Shown in pieces: positions 1 through 7,304 of a stretch of DNA of 35,009 bases. Under the pieces are notes generated by a model. The model had not been told where the DNA came from, did not search any database, and saw only the letters and a program-made list of their open reading frames with translations. Location: assembly GCA_030643485.1 (NCBI GenBank), contig DAOWLG010000041.1, positions 1-35,009 on the forward strand, in the 5' to 3' direction. Position 1 is the first letter of the stretch; every line of letters begins with the position of its first letter. Made by a program: the position numbers and the translations under genes. Origin of the DNA: Candidatus Nealsoniibacteriota bacterium (GTDB lineage: Bacteria > Patescibacteriota > Minisyncoccia > Minisyncoccales > JAGMDC01).

Positions 1-22
1 GAAAAAATTTATTCCTTTTTTC

Positions 23-78
23 ACCCCGTTAAATAAAATCTTTGATTTTAATTTGCGAAGCAAATTATTTAACGGGGT
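23..78. repeat. Nested palindrome
   Basis: The arms ACCCCGTTAAATAA (23-36) and TTATTTAACGGGGT (65-78) are perfect 14-base reverse complements. Inside lies a second small hairpin, AATTTGC-gaa-GCAAATT (50-66), that partly overlaps the right arm. It has the same design (long arms enclosing small hairpins) as the repeats at 2221 and 33432. Function is unknown; a miniature palindromic repeat is my best guess. Confidence 0.7.
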
Positions 79-187
79 AAATTAAAAAAATTTAATCGCT
101 CGCTCCAATAAAATGTAAAATTTTTTCTGGGTTTGGCTCGGCTGGCGGTTAGCCAGCCGTCTTTTCGGAAACGGGCCGGAGTGTTTT

Positions 188-226
188 CCTCCTATTGCGG
201 GCGGCGGAGCCGCCCGCAATAGGAGG
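188..226. repeat. Perfect 18-bp GC-rich hairpin
   Basis: CCTCCTATTGCGGGCGGC (188-205) is followed by the three-base loop gga and then its exact reverse complement (209-226). No T-run follows on either strand, so it does not look like a classical intrinsic terminator. Its base composition differs sharply from the neighbouring AT-rich DNA, which suits a dispersed palindromic repeat. Confidence 0.75.
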
Positions 227-306
227 CTCAACTCAAATTCTTTTTCTTGCTTTGGTGGATTAAATTCGGTAAAATAATAATGAAAGTTCGCGAGGGTTTA
301 ATTCCC

Positions 307-365
307 GCAGCCAAAAACAAAAATTATCCGAGAACGGTTCTCGGACAATTTTTGTTTTTGGCTGC
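307..365 (-). terminator. Long inverted repeat and likely terminator of tRNA-Gln
   Basis: The two arms of about 29 bases match with one mismatch. The centre is the hairpin TCCGAGA-acggt-TCTCGGA (327-345), followed on the minus strand by an A/T tract rich in T, as expected of an intrinsic terminator. The outer arms extend through AAAACAAAAATT-type sequence into the encoded CCA end of tRNA-Gln, so the tRNA 3' end itself forms part of the stem. A similar core, CCGAGA..TCTCGG, terminates hicBA at 11349. Confidence 0.65.
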
Positions 366-432
366 CGGGCCTGGACTCGAACCAGGATTTAATGCTCCAG
401 GGGCATTTGGCCTACCATTAGCCGACCCGGCA
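359..432 (-). tRNA. tRNA-Gln (anticodon CTG)
   Basis: On the minus strand a full cloverleaf can be drawn: acceptor TGCCGGG/CCCGGCA, D stem GGCT/GGCC, anticodon stem AATGC/GCATT, T stem CCTGG/CCAGG with loop TTCGAGT, and an encoded CCA. The anticodon loop reads CCCTGGA, giving anticodon CTG for codon CAG. The weak U1-A72 pair and discriminator G73 are known glutamine identity elements and support the call. The oddity is C at position 33, where U is nearly universal, and G at 37. Confidence 0.8.
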
Positions 433-471
433 ATTTTTAAAAATTTGTATCTAAACTCCTGAAATAATCCT

Positions 472-568
472 CAAACAAGTTGAGAGACCCTTCGGCTAAC
501 GCCTCAGGGTGACAACCTTTGGTTGCCAATTCACCAGAGATTCTTCGCCTAACGGCTCAGAATGACAA
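472..568. repeat. Two copies of a dispersed repeat (GAGAYYCTTCG..TGACAA family)
   Basis: The block near 472-516 (start AAACAAGTTGAGAGACCCTT, end GGGTGACAAC) is followed by a related copy near 537-569 ending in CAGAATGACAAC. A close relative lies at 30289-30330, in front of prfA. The ends resemble the widespread bacterial repeat that terminates in AATGAC. The stretch 433-588 between tRNA-Gln and ftsX has nothing else I can identify. Confidence 0.6.
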
Positions 569-588
569 CTTCTAAGTCGCCTTTATTA

Positions 589-1497
589 TCAAACTTTCAA
601 ATATTTTCTTATTGCAAGCGCACTGGAAATTGCTCCCAAACCAACGCCGACAATAAGTTGAATAAGGAAAATAATAAAGAAATTGTTCACAAACTGTTCA
701 AAGATATTAAAATCAGCAAACAACATTTCTAATGTTGGAGATAAAAAGAAACTGGCTAAACCGAAAATCAGAGCAGCGATTAAAGCGGCAAATATCCCGG
801 CAATTATTCCCTGAACTATAAATGGACCCCTGATAAACCAATTTGTGGCTCCAACGAGCCGCATTATACTAATCTCTTCTTTGGAATTTACAATCGCCAA
901 GCGGATATGATTAAAAACCACTAAAATTGCTATGGCTGACAAAATAATTATTAAGGCAATTCCGAATTTGTTAATATAGGAAGTAAGGGAAAATATTTTC
1001 TCAATAACGCGCTTGCTTTTAGAATAACTTGTATGGTCAATAAGTTCGCCAAGGGAACTACTTTCCAAAAAACTTTGAATGGCAGTATATTGAGATGCTT
1101 CAAACGCTTTAATATCCAGAGAAGCAAAAAGAGGGTTGCCGCCATATTCTTCTAATCCCTCTATTATTTCCTGGTCCTGCTTGTGCCTTTGGGTGAATTC
1201 ATCTAACGCTTCCTCTTGAGAAGTATATTCAACGCTTTTTACTTCTGGAAGCGCTTTTAATTTTTTTTGAATTTCCAAAATCTTTTCTGGTAAAGAATCA
1301 GGTACAAAATAAACGCTCACATCCGCTTTTTCCTGAACACTGGAAATTAAAAATTGTGTAAGTTGATGAAAAAGGAAAAATGAGGGAACCAAAATCAAAG
1401 TAAAGACCAAAATAAAAATTGTGGCGATAGAAAACCCGTTATTCTTAAAAAAACTTTTCCAACTTGAATGAATTATGCGTTTAATGGAAGAAAACAT
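589..1497 (-). CDS. ftsX: Cell division ABC transporter permease FtsX
   Basis: FtsX is the membrane half of the FtsEX complex, which transmits ATP hydrolysis across the membrane to activate peptidoglycan hydrolases at the septum. The protein shows the family layout: one hydrophobic segment near residues 20-45, a soluble extracellular domain of about 130 residues, then three hydrophobic segments in the C-terminal half. At about 302 residues the length is normal. The track starts at a TTG (1509); the ATG at 1497 (MFSSIKRI) is the better start. It lies just downstream of ftsE in the prfB-ftsE-ftsX order known from many bacteria. The stop is TGA. A possible hydrolase partner is encoded at 31081-32514. 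Confidence 0.92.
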   Translation of the reverse strand: MFSSIKRIIHSSWKSFFKNNGFSIATIFILVFTLILVPSFFLFHQLTQFLISSVQEKADVSVYFVPDSLPEKILEIQKKLKALPEVKSVEYTSQEEALDEFTQRHKQDQEIIEGLEEYGGNPLFASLDIKAFEASQYTAIQSFLESSSLGELIDHTSYSKSKRVIEKIFSLTSYINKFGIALIIILSAIAILVVFNHIRLAIVNSKEEISIMRLVGATNWFIRGPFIVQGIIAGIFAALIAALIFGLASFFLSPTLEMLFADFNIFEQFVNNFFIIFLIQLIVGVGLGAISSALAIRKYLKV

Positions 1498-1518
1498 ATT
1501 TTGTATCAAGTTTCAAAA

Positions 1519-2199
1519 TTACAGTATGAATCTGCCTTTTAGTTCATCCCTTACTAATTTCCCATCCTCAAGAGTAATTACTCTTCTGTTAAGGTTATTG
1601 ATTATCTCTTTGTCATGAGTAGCCAAAATAACAGTGGTTCCAAATTCATTAATTTTTTCCAAAAGATGAATTATATCCCGAGTGTGATAAGGGTCAAGGT
1701 TGCCGGTTGGCTCGTCTGCTATTATCACCTGCGGCCGATGAATCAAAGCCCGGGCAATGGCTGTTCTCTGTTTTTCGCCTCCGGAAAGCTGAATCGGAAA
1801 ATTGCCTGCCTTGTCGGTTAAACCGACTATTTCCAAAACATGGGAAACATCTTGTTTAATTTCTTCGTCGCTTACCCCAATTACTTCCATTACATAAGCA
1901 ATATTTTCATACACGGTTTTTGTGGAAAGCAATTTATAATCCTGAAAAACTGCTCCAATTTTTCGCCTAAACCAAGGAAGATGCCCTGTTTTGATTTCGT
2001 GAATATCCTCTTCTTTGAAAAAAACTTTGCCAGAACTTGGCTTTTCTTCCGCTAAAAACAATTTCAATAAAGTTGTCTTACCAGCGCCTGACCTGCCCAC
2101 AACAGAAACAAACTCTTTTTCTTTTACTTCAAAAGAGACATTATCTAAAGCAGTTATATTTGGAGGATAATTTTTGGTAATACCTTGAAATAAAATCAT
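1519..2199 (-). CDS. ftsE: Cell division ATP-binding protein FtsE
   Basis: FtsE is the cytoplasmic ATPase of FtsEX. In its 226 residues I see Walker A GRSGAGKTT near residue 36, the Q-loop region VFQDYKLL, the ABC signature LSGGEKQR near 138, Walker B VIIADEPTG and the switch histidine in ATHDKE. Length is typical of FtsE. It is preceded by prfB with only about 50 bases between, occupied by part of a palindromic repeat, and followed by ftsX, so the three genes are probably co-transcribed from the promoter upstream of prfB. Confidence 0.95.
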   Translation of the reverse strand: MILFQGITKNYPPNITALDNVSFEVKEKEFVSVVGRSGAGKTTLLKLFLAEEKPSSGKVFFKEEDIHEIKTGHLPWFRRKIGAVFQDYKLLSTKTVYENIAYVMEVIGVSDEEIKQDVSHVLEIVGLTDKAGNFPIQLSGGEKQRTAIARALIHRPQVIIADEPTGNLDPYHTRDIIHLLEKINEFGTTVILATHDKEIINNLNRRVITLEDGKLVRDELKGRFIL

Positions 2200-2220
2200 A
2201 ATTTTTAATATTGTAATAAT

Positions 2221-2308
2221 GTCATTGCGAGCGATAGCACTTCGCTATCGCTCAGCACAGGCTCCGCAATCTCTGAGATTGCTTCGTCGCTTCGCTCCTC
2301 GCAATGAC
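2221..2308. repeat. Palindromic dispersed repeat inside the prfB 3' end
   Basis: The 88-bp element has perfect 11-base terminal inverted repeats, GTCATTGCGAG and CTCGCAATGAC, with two internal hairpins (GCGATAGC..GCTATCGC and GCAATCTC..GAGATTGC). Read on the minus strand it encodes the peptide VIARSEATKQS, which I recognise as the translation of a repeat widespread in bacterial genomes. It supplies the last codons and the stop of prfB. Confidence 0.85.
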
Positions 2309-3416
2309 AACATTAGCTATTTTTACTTCGGCGTCTATGAATTCGTGTAACTCTCCGTCCAGCACGCTTTCCACATTAGAGGTTTCAACGCCTGTGCGCA
2401 AGTCCTTTACCATCTTATATGGATGCAGGACATAAGACCTGATTTGATTTCCCCATTCAACAGAAACCCTTTCGCCTTTAATTTCTTTAACTTGTTTTTG
2501 TTTTTGTTTTTGTTTTAATTGAAAAAGTTTGGAATAAAGTAATTTCATTGCTTTTTCCTTGTTCAACCCCTGTAGCCGTTCGTTCTGACAGCTCACTGTT
2601 ATTCCAGTAAGAAGATGAGTTATCCGCACCGCTGATTCTCTCTTATTCACATATTGGCCGCCGGGGCCGGAAGCCCGAAAAACATCAACTCTTAAATCCT
2701 CTGGATTGATTTTTATTTCGCTTTCAGCACCGGAAATTTCCGGAAGAATCTCCACTAAAGCAAAAGAGGTGTGCCGCAGTTTTTGAGGCGAAAAAGGGGA
2801 AATGCGAACCAAACGATGAACCCCTGTTTCTTTTTTCAAAAAACCATAAGCAAATTTTCCTTTGATTTCCATTGTGACTGTTTTTATCCCAATCCTGCCT
2901 TCAGGACCTCCTGCTTCCCCAAATGACTGGTGTAAAATTTTCGCCTTGAATCCCCTCTTTTCGCAATATCTTTGATACATCCTCAAAAGCATTGTTGCCC
3001 AATCCTGCGCGTCCTGTCCCCCAGCTCCCGCGTATATGGAAAGTATAACATCACCTTTGTCGTATTTTCCGGAAAGAAAAACATTGGTTTCCTGCTTGAT
3101 AATTCTTAAAACCAAATCCGAAATTTTTTCCTGAATTTCCTGCTCCAAGTCCTTATCTTCTAATTTAACAATTTCTTTTATTTCTTCCAAGTCCTTTTTT
3201 ATTTGTATAATTTGTTCTGTTTCTTCTTTTAGCCCAGCCAATTCCTGAGAAATCTTCATGGCTCTTTCCTTATCTTGCCAAAAATTTGGCTTTTGAATTT
3301 CTTTTTCTAACTCTTTTATTCTACTTTGTTTTTTGTCTAAATCAAAGGCAGTCCATCAAATGATGGAGTTGTAATTGTAAATCTTCAATTTTCTCTTCAA
3401 TTTCTCTATAAGGCAT
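2252..3416 (-). CDS. prfB: Peptide chain release factor 2 (programmed +1 frameshift)
   Basis: RF2 recognises UGA and UAA stop codons. The track ORF (2252-3259) lacks the start. Upstream on the minus strand an ATG at 3416 opens 24 codons (MPYREIEE...) that end in CTT TGA (stop at 3342-3344). Slipping +1 on CTT gives LDLDKKQ... and joins the long frame through NFWQDKERA, matching the RF2 N-terminus. The codon-recognition motif SPF (RISPFSP) and the catalytic GPGGQ are present. The product is 387 residues, of which about 18 at the C-terminus (VIARSEATKQS...) come from a palindromic repeat. The promoter TTGATT-N16-TATACT puts transcription start at or next to the ATG. Confidence 0.95.
3342..3347 (-). 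promoter_or_regulatory. RF2 programmed +1 frameshift site CTT TGA
   Basis: On the minus strand the zero frame reads GAC TGC CTT TGA TTT. The +1 frame continues GAT TTA GAC into conserved RF2 sequence. This is the established autoregulatory design in which low RF2 leaves UGA unread and favours the shift. The strong upstream Shine-Dalgarno-like stimulator of E. coli is not obvious here. Confidence 0.92.
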
Positions 3417-3424
3417 ACTAATTC

Positions 3425-3452
3425 AGTATATCCTATTAAAAAATAAAATCAA
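3425..3452 (-). promoter_or_regulatory. Promoter of prfB-ftsE-ftsX (leaderless)
   Basis: On the minus strand TTGATT (complement of 3447-3452), a 16-base spacer and TATACT (3425-3430) precede the prfB ATG by only 8 bases. The transcript would begin at or within a base or two of the start codon. Confidence 0.7.
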
Positions 3453-3460
3453 CAATCAAA

Positions 3461-3487
3461 ACTGTCGGAAGTTGGACTTCCGACAGT
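3461..3487. terminator. Bidirectional terminator-like hairpin
   Basis: ACTGTCGGAAG-ttgga-CTTCCGACAGT is a perfect 11-bp stem. It is followed by TTTTT on the plus strand and TTTTG on the minus strand. A second partial copy of the right arm (CTTCCGACAGTTTTT) follows immediately. It lies between the end of the Mod-Res-Abi operon and the prfB promoter. The remainder of the gap to 3685 shows nothing I recognise. Confidence 0.6.
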
Positions 3488-3685
3488 TTTTACTTCCGAC
3501 AGTTTTTACAAAAACCAAACTTTTTTCAAGAAAAATCCTGACGTTAATTTATAAAAAAATTTGCTGGGGCGGGAAAGGAGTGTGGAAAAAATGAACTCCC
3601 GCCTCACTCTCACTTTTCGCAGCTACCGAATTTCGTACCAGCGAAGCTGACGCGCTGCCCAAACTTTTAAAAAAAATTCCACTTT

Positions 3686-4933
3686 CTATTTATTAATCTT
3701 CAAAAAATCTTTATGCACCTTACTTAAATAATCAGGTTTTCTTTGCAATACATCGTTCATAAAATATTTTAAGCCGCCATACGGCGGTAATGTTTGGCTA
3801 TTATTTTTACATTTATTGTAAATTTTTTCAAAGTCTCTTTTTGAAAATTTATCAAAAAATATTCGCGTTGTCGCAAAAAATATGTCGTTTTCTTTGAACG
3901 ATTCTATTTCATAGTCATAAATAAACTTATTTTTTAAAAGAGAGAACACATATTCATCACATTTTTCAAGAATGGCGGTTATTGCCGGATCAGATCGTAA
4001 TTCGTCTCCCGATAAAGCCCTTTTATTATCTGAATCCAATATAGCGATTAAACCATCAAATAAATTTTCTTTACCTTGATATTCTCGTTGTAATCGCCCA
4101 TAAAGAAAATCGGCCATAATTTTTGTGGAATTGATACAGAACTCGACCTCATATAACTCAGGTTTAGCCGATGCCACATGTCTATCACCAATAGAATTAC
4201 TTAAATTATCAATTGCATGAACAATTTTTGAAAAACCATAGCATATCGATTTGAAACTCTTATCTGGGGATTGCTCTTGCGAAAGCTTGAGTAAATTTTT
4301 GATCAATTTATATTTATCTGGCAAGCCACCACTTTGAGACATTTCTTCTCCAATGACTCTCTTATAAATGTCAGAGAAAACACCCTCAATAAATGCCCTT
4401 GCACTACTTACTGCCCCATCATAATCATTGCGAACTATTTTATCTGCACATTTTTTCAATTGATCGCCCGCATATTTTTCGCTCACCTCGTCTTCATTTC
4501 TAAACTCAAAATCACTTTTAAACTCAACTGCCACATAAATTGGCTTATTAGATATTCTTGTTTTCTCAACCAACTTCCATCTGTCAGTGGCAAGATGGCC
4601 ATTAAAAACATTTAACAACTCTGAAACTTCTTTTGCGTCATTTCTAACAACGGGATGTATTATTTCGGCTATAAACCGCAAAAAAGTATAGTCATCGCTC
4701 ATTAAATTAAGACGAGTATCAGAAATAATCCACCAGTCATCCCAATCGTTATTATTTATTCTGTGTTGCCAAATATCGCCTCGCATATTTTGGAATCGAT
4801 TATCAGTTGTAGGTAAAATTTCAATGTCAAAAAGGCGATTAAGAAACTCTACCTCGTCAAGCCGTCCCGACCAATTCATATTGCGAATTTTCAATTCATC
4901 AAAAATATTTCTTTTGGTGATTTCTGAAATCAT
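3686..4933 (-). CDS. Abortive-infection family protein (AbiJ N-terminal plus Abi_C-like)
   Basis: The N-terminal 130 residues (WSGRLDEVEFLNRLFDIE, GDIWQHRINNNDWDDWW, IHPVVR) resemble the AbiJ_NTD3-type domain. Residues about 170-285 (FIEGVFSDIYKRV, then GDRH, then a hydrophobic helix) resemble the Abi_C region, a HEPN-like helical domain of phage abortive-infection proteins. A further stretch of about 125 residues is unrecognised. In relatives as I recall them the Abi_C motif is RN..GD.HG; here it reads SNSIGDRHV, so the arginine seems replaced by serine. The gene follows the Res nuclease fragment by 5 bases, so it is the last gene of the type III RM operon. Family call is from memory of motifs. 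Confidence 0.65.
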   Translation of the reverse strand: MISEITKRNIFDELKIRNMNWSGRLDEVEFLNRLFDIEILPTTDNRFQNMRGDIWQHRINNNDWDDWWIISDTRLNLMSDDYTFLRFIAEIIHPVVRNDAKEVSELLNVFNGHLATDRWKLVEKTRISNKPIYVAVEFKSDFEFRNEDEVSEKYAGDQLKKCADKIVRNDYDGAVSSARAFIEGVFSDIYKRVIGEEMSQSGGLPDKYKLIKNLLKLSQEQSPDKSFKSICYGFSKIVHAIDNLSNSIGDRHVASAKPELYEVEFCINSTKIMADFLYGRLQREYQGKENLFDGLIAILDSDNKRALSGDELRSDPAITAILEKCDEYVFSLLKNKFIYDYEIESFKENDIFFATTRIFFDKFSKRDFEKIYNKCKNNSQTLPPYGGLKYFMNDVLQRKPDYLSKVHKDFLKINK

Positions 4934-4938
4934 ATCAA

Positions 4939-5706
4939 TTATTGACTAAACAAATCCTCAAACTTTTTCCAATTTTTATCTAACTTCCCTGGAACATATT
5001 TATAATTTTTGGAGCAGTTAAAATGCCAAACTTCACTTTCTTTGATAGTAATCCCACCGACAAACTTTTTGCCAAATTCTTTTAACTTTTTAGCCAAGGC
5101 CGACGCTCGCCCCTCGGTATCTGTGGCAGTCCGTCCGCTTTTTGTGTTAAAAATACCAATTCGTCCATCTTTAAATTTTAAAATCCAATCTGGATAAAAA
5201 AGAGAAAATTTTTGATCAGCAGTATTAAAATATTTTATTGCAAAATATTCCTGACCAATCCCTTGTTTTAACCACCATTCAATATATTTTTCCTTGCTAT
5301 CAATATAATTTATAAAACTTACCTCGTTTAGCTTCCCGTCATAATTATCTTTTCTAATATAAAAATCTTCTAACACGCAAAGTTCGGCAGGCATAATTTC
5401 ATAATCATCAGTAAAACTATAACTTTCCTGAATAGTAAAAATCGGGGTTTCCTTTTCCTCATTTTTTTTCACTCGCTCGCTTAAAATTTTTTCTAAAATT
5501 GGCCTATAATCTTTCAATGCCCGCGTGATTGCAGGACGAAAAACACTACTTGCTCCTTTTCGAATATCTTTTATGAAAATGCGGTAATAATAATCGCTAT
5601 TTTCACCTAAAACGCTTTTCATCCAAACTCTAACTGCCGATTTCAATGGACTCCAAGATCGGGCGATGTTTGTTATCTTTGCTTTGTCTTCTGTCTGTTC
5701 TTTCAA
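4939..5706 (-). CDS. Type III restriction Res subunit, C-terminal nuclease part (separated by an in-frame stop)
   Basis: This part carries the PD-(D/E)XK nuclease region of a type III Res: FYPDWILKF followed by IGIFNTKSG, where relatives usually have DTK or ETK. The acidic residue is Asn here (codon AAC, one transition from GAC), which may cripple cleavage. The reading frame is the same as that of the helicase ORF upstream: helicase, then TAA, then TTA, then TTG, the start used by the track. It is therefore more likely the tail of a Res gene broken by one nonsense codon than an independent gene, although a separately translated subunit or stop readthrough is possible. Joined length would be about 787 residues, reasonable for Res. 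Confidence 0.75.
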   Translation of the reverse strand: MKEQTEDKAKITNIARSWSPLKSAVRVWMKSVLGENSDYYYRIFIKDIRKGASSVFRPAITRALKDYRPILEKILSERVKKNEEKETPIFTIQESYSFTDDYEIMPAELCVLEDFYIRKDNYDGKLNEVSFINYIDSKEKYIEWWLKQGIGQEYFAIKYFNTADQKFSLFYPDWILKFKDGRIGIFNTKSGRTATDTEGRASALAKKLKEFGKKFVGGITIKESEVWHFNCSKNYKYVPGKLDKNWKKFEDLFSQ

Positions 5707-5709
5707 TAA

Positions 5710-7302
5710 TTACCAACAAAGATAATTAAAAGTTTTTTCAACATCGTTTTGGGATATTTCCATAAAAATGTCATGTCCTTTTTTCTGAAATTCAAAGTTA
5801 ATTCTATCGTAATCCTCAAATTGTGCATCAACAATTATTTGATTGGTTGTTAATGGATCTAAATCAATTCCTTTCTTTGTTAATTTCTTTTTCGCTTTTC
5901 CTAAAATATCGCCTTTATTAAGTCCAAAATAATGATTCATTGACTCAATAAAACTTGCCTGAAATTTTGCTGAATTACTTAAATCCCCATAATTAACACG
6001 AGAAACATAGGCGGATTGAATCTGAATATTATTTATGTCTTCTTTCTGTTTTGAAATATGAACAAATGGTTTATTTTGTGATTTATCAATCCAGTTATCA
6101 GTGATGTCTTTCCTGTTGTAGTTAGTGTACAAATAACCAACTCTTAAATTCGGACTATTTCTATAATTATCTTTTTGGTCTGGCTCGGGCATTCTCAATA
6201 TCCGCCCAACTGTTTGAATAAATCTTTGCTCAACTCTAATGTCTCTAAACATTACCAATACATGGGCTCGCGGGCAATCCCAACCAGTACCAGCCGCTAA
6301 TTTGAAAAGTAAAATATCGTAATCATCTTCGTTATCCTCAATCCCATCAGGTTTGGGATATTTATCAAACCAACGCCCGATTTTATTTTCTTTAATCCCT
6401 CGCTTTTTTAAAAAATCGCTTGCTATTCGCTCTTTGGTTTTTTCACCCATCTGTACTCTTTCGCTGTCATCATTCGGTAATTGTATTAAAAGGAGAGGAT
6501 TTACTTTTTTGCCCAATGCCTCGAATTCTGCTTTCAACTGCTCTCTTTTTTCTAAACCAAAATCAAGTAAGGCCTCGTCTAAATCCTTGCCTTTTATCTT
6601 TTTCAAATCTTCTTCTGTCTGCGTTATAATTTTTTCTTTAATTAATCCTTCGGAAACAACTCGCTCTCTATTAACTACAATATAACTACCTAAATCAGCA
6701 GATTTTGCCACAATCTCTGGTTTTGGCGTAGCGCTAACATGAATAACGACTTTGGGGTCAATATAATCAATAATCTGCTGTGCTAAATCTGGCGTCACAT
6801 TGGTATGAGCCTCATCAATAATTAAAATAATTGATCTGCTGTCTTTTTTTGTTCCATCAATAAAATCTTCAAAATATTTTCCGCTTTCTTTTCTCATTCT
6901 TTCATCGTCTGGCCTTCGCAATTTTCTACTTTCGGCCGATCTGGCAGAAACCTTTTGCCAATTCAAAAACAAAATATCATTTTCAAGCATTTTACCTCGA
7001 TTGATGTCGTTAACAGTAAGTAAATTATTTTCGAGTGTATTTTCAAAATACTCTTCAAATTTTTTCTTACTTTGCATCGCCAAATCATCACTGAAAGTAA
7101 TCCAAATGAACGCTTTATCTATGTTCCAATTCGGCAATTTATTTAGTCCACGAATAAAATGAGCCAACATAAAAGTTTTTCCGCTCCCGGTTGGTGATTT
7201 AAAAACAAGCGGCAATTGCTGTCCCTCTTTTTTCCAAATTGCAGTGAGGGCAAAAAGCAATTTTTCTATTGTGTCTTGTTGAAATGGTAAAGGATTAAAC
7301 AT
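5710..7302 (-). CDS. res: Type III restriction Res subunit, helicase part
   Basis: This is the DNA translocase part of a type III restriction enzyme, a superfamily 2 helicase. Visible motifs are I (SPTGSGKTF, near residue 40), II (IIDEAH), III (HVSATPKP) and VI (QTVGRILRMPE), with LAAGTGWDCPRA before motif VI. The 530 residues end in a single TAA, after which the same frame continues into the nuclease part. The gene starts 2 bases after the mod stop, so mod, res and abi are one operon. Without the nuclease the product could still translocate but not cut. Confidence 0.88.
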   Translation of the reverse strand: MFNPLPFQQDTIEKLLFALTAIWKKEGQQLPLVFKSPTGSGKTFMLAHFIRGLNKLPNWNIDKAFIWITFSDDLAMQSKKKFEEYFENTLENNLLTVNDINRGKMLENDILFLNWQKVSARSAESRKLRRPDDERMRKESGKYFEDFIDGTKKDSRSIILIIDEAHTNVTPDLAQQIIDYIDPKVVIHVSATPKPEIVAKSADLGSYIVVNRERVVSEGLIKEKIITQTEEDLKKIKGKDLDEALLDFGLEKREQLKAEFEALGKKVNPLLLIQLPNDDSERVQMGEKTKERIASDFLKKRGIKENKIGRWFDKYPKPDGIEDNEDDYDILLFKLAAGTGWDCPRAHVLVMFRDIRVEQRFIQTVGRILRMPEPDQKDNYRNSPNLRVGYLYTNYNRKDITDNWIDKSQNKPFVHISKQKEDINNIQIQSAYVSRVNYGDLSNSAKFQASFIESMNHYFGLNKGDILGKAKKKLTKKGIDLDPLTTNQIIVDAQFEDYDRINFEFQKKGHDIFMEISQNDVEKTFNYLCW

Positions 7303-7304
7303 AA

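Larger units (their letters stand above)
1..358. other. Gene-free palindrome-rich region
   Basis: I see no credible protein gene in this stretch. The 71-residue plus-strand ORF in the track at 247-462 runs across the tRNA-Gln gene antisense and is not believable. The region holds three inverted repeats listed separately (23-78, 188-226, 307-365). It lies downstream of the minus-strand ftsX and tRNA-Gln, so it is a 3' flank. The GC-rich hairpin at 188-226 contrasts with the AT-rich surroundings. Confidence 0.6.

Noticed and set aside
247-462. Plus-strand 71-residue ORF
   Set aside because: It runs antisense across tRNA-Gln and the tRNA terminator; the translation shows no protein-like character.
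3342-3344. UGA in prfB as recoded glycine
   Set aside because: The conserved RF2 sequence is recovered only by a +1 shift, and other genes (ftsX) end in TGA, so UGA is a stop.
3540-3680. Possible short gene between the Abi gene and the prfB promoter
   Set aside because: No ORF with a sensible start or protein-like sequence could be found; only the hairpin at 3461-3487 is recognisable.
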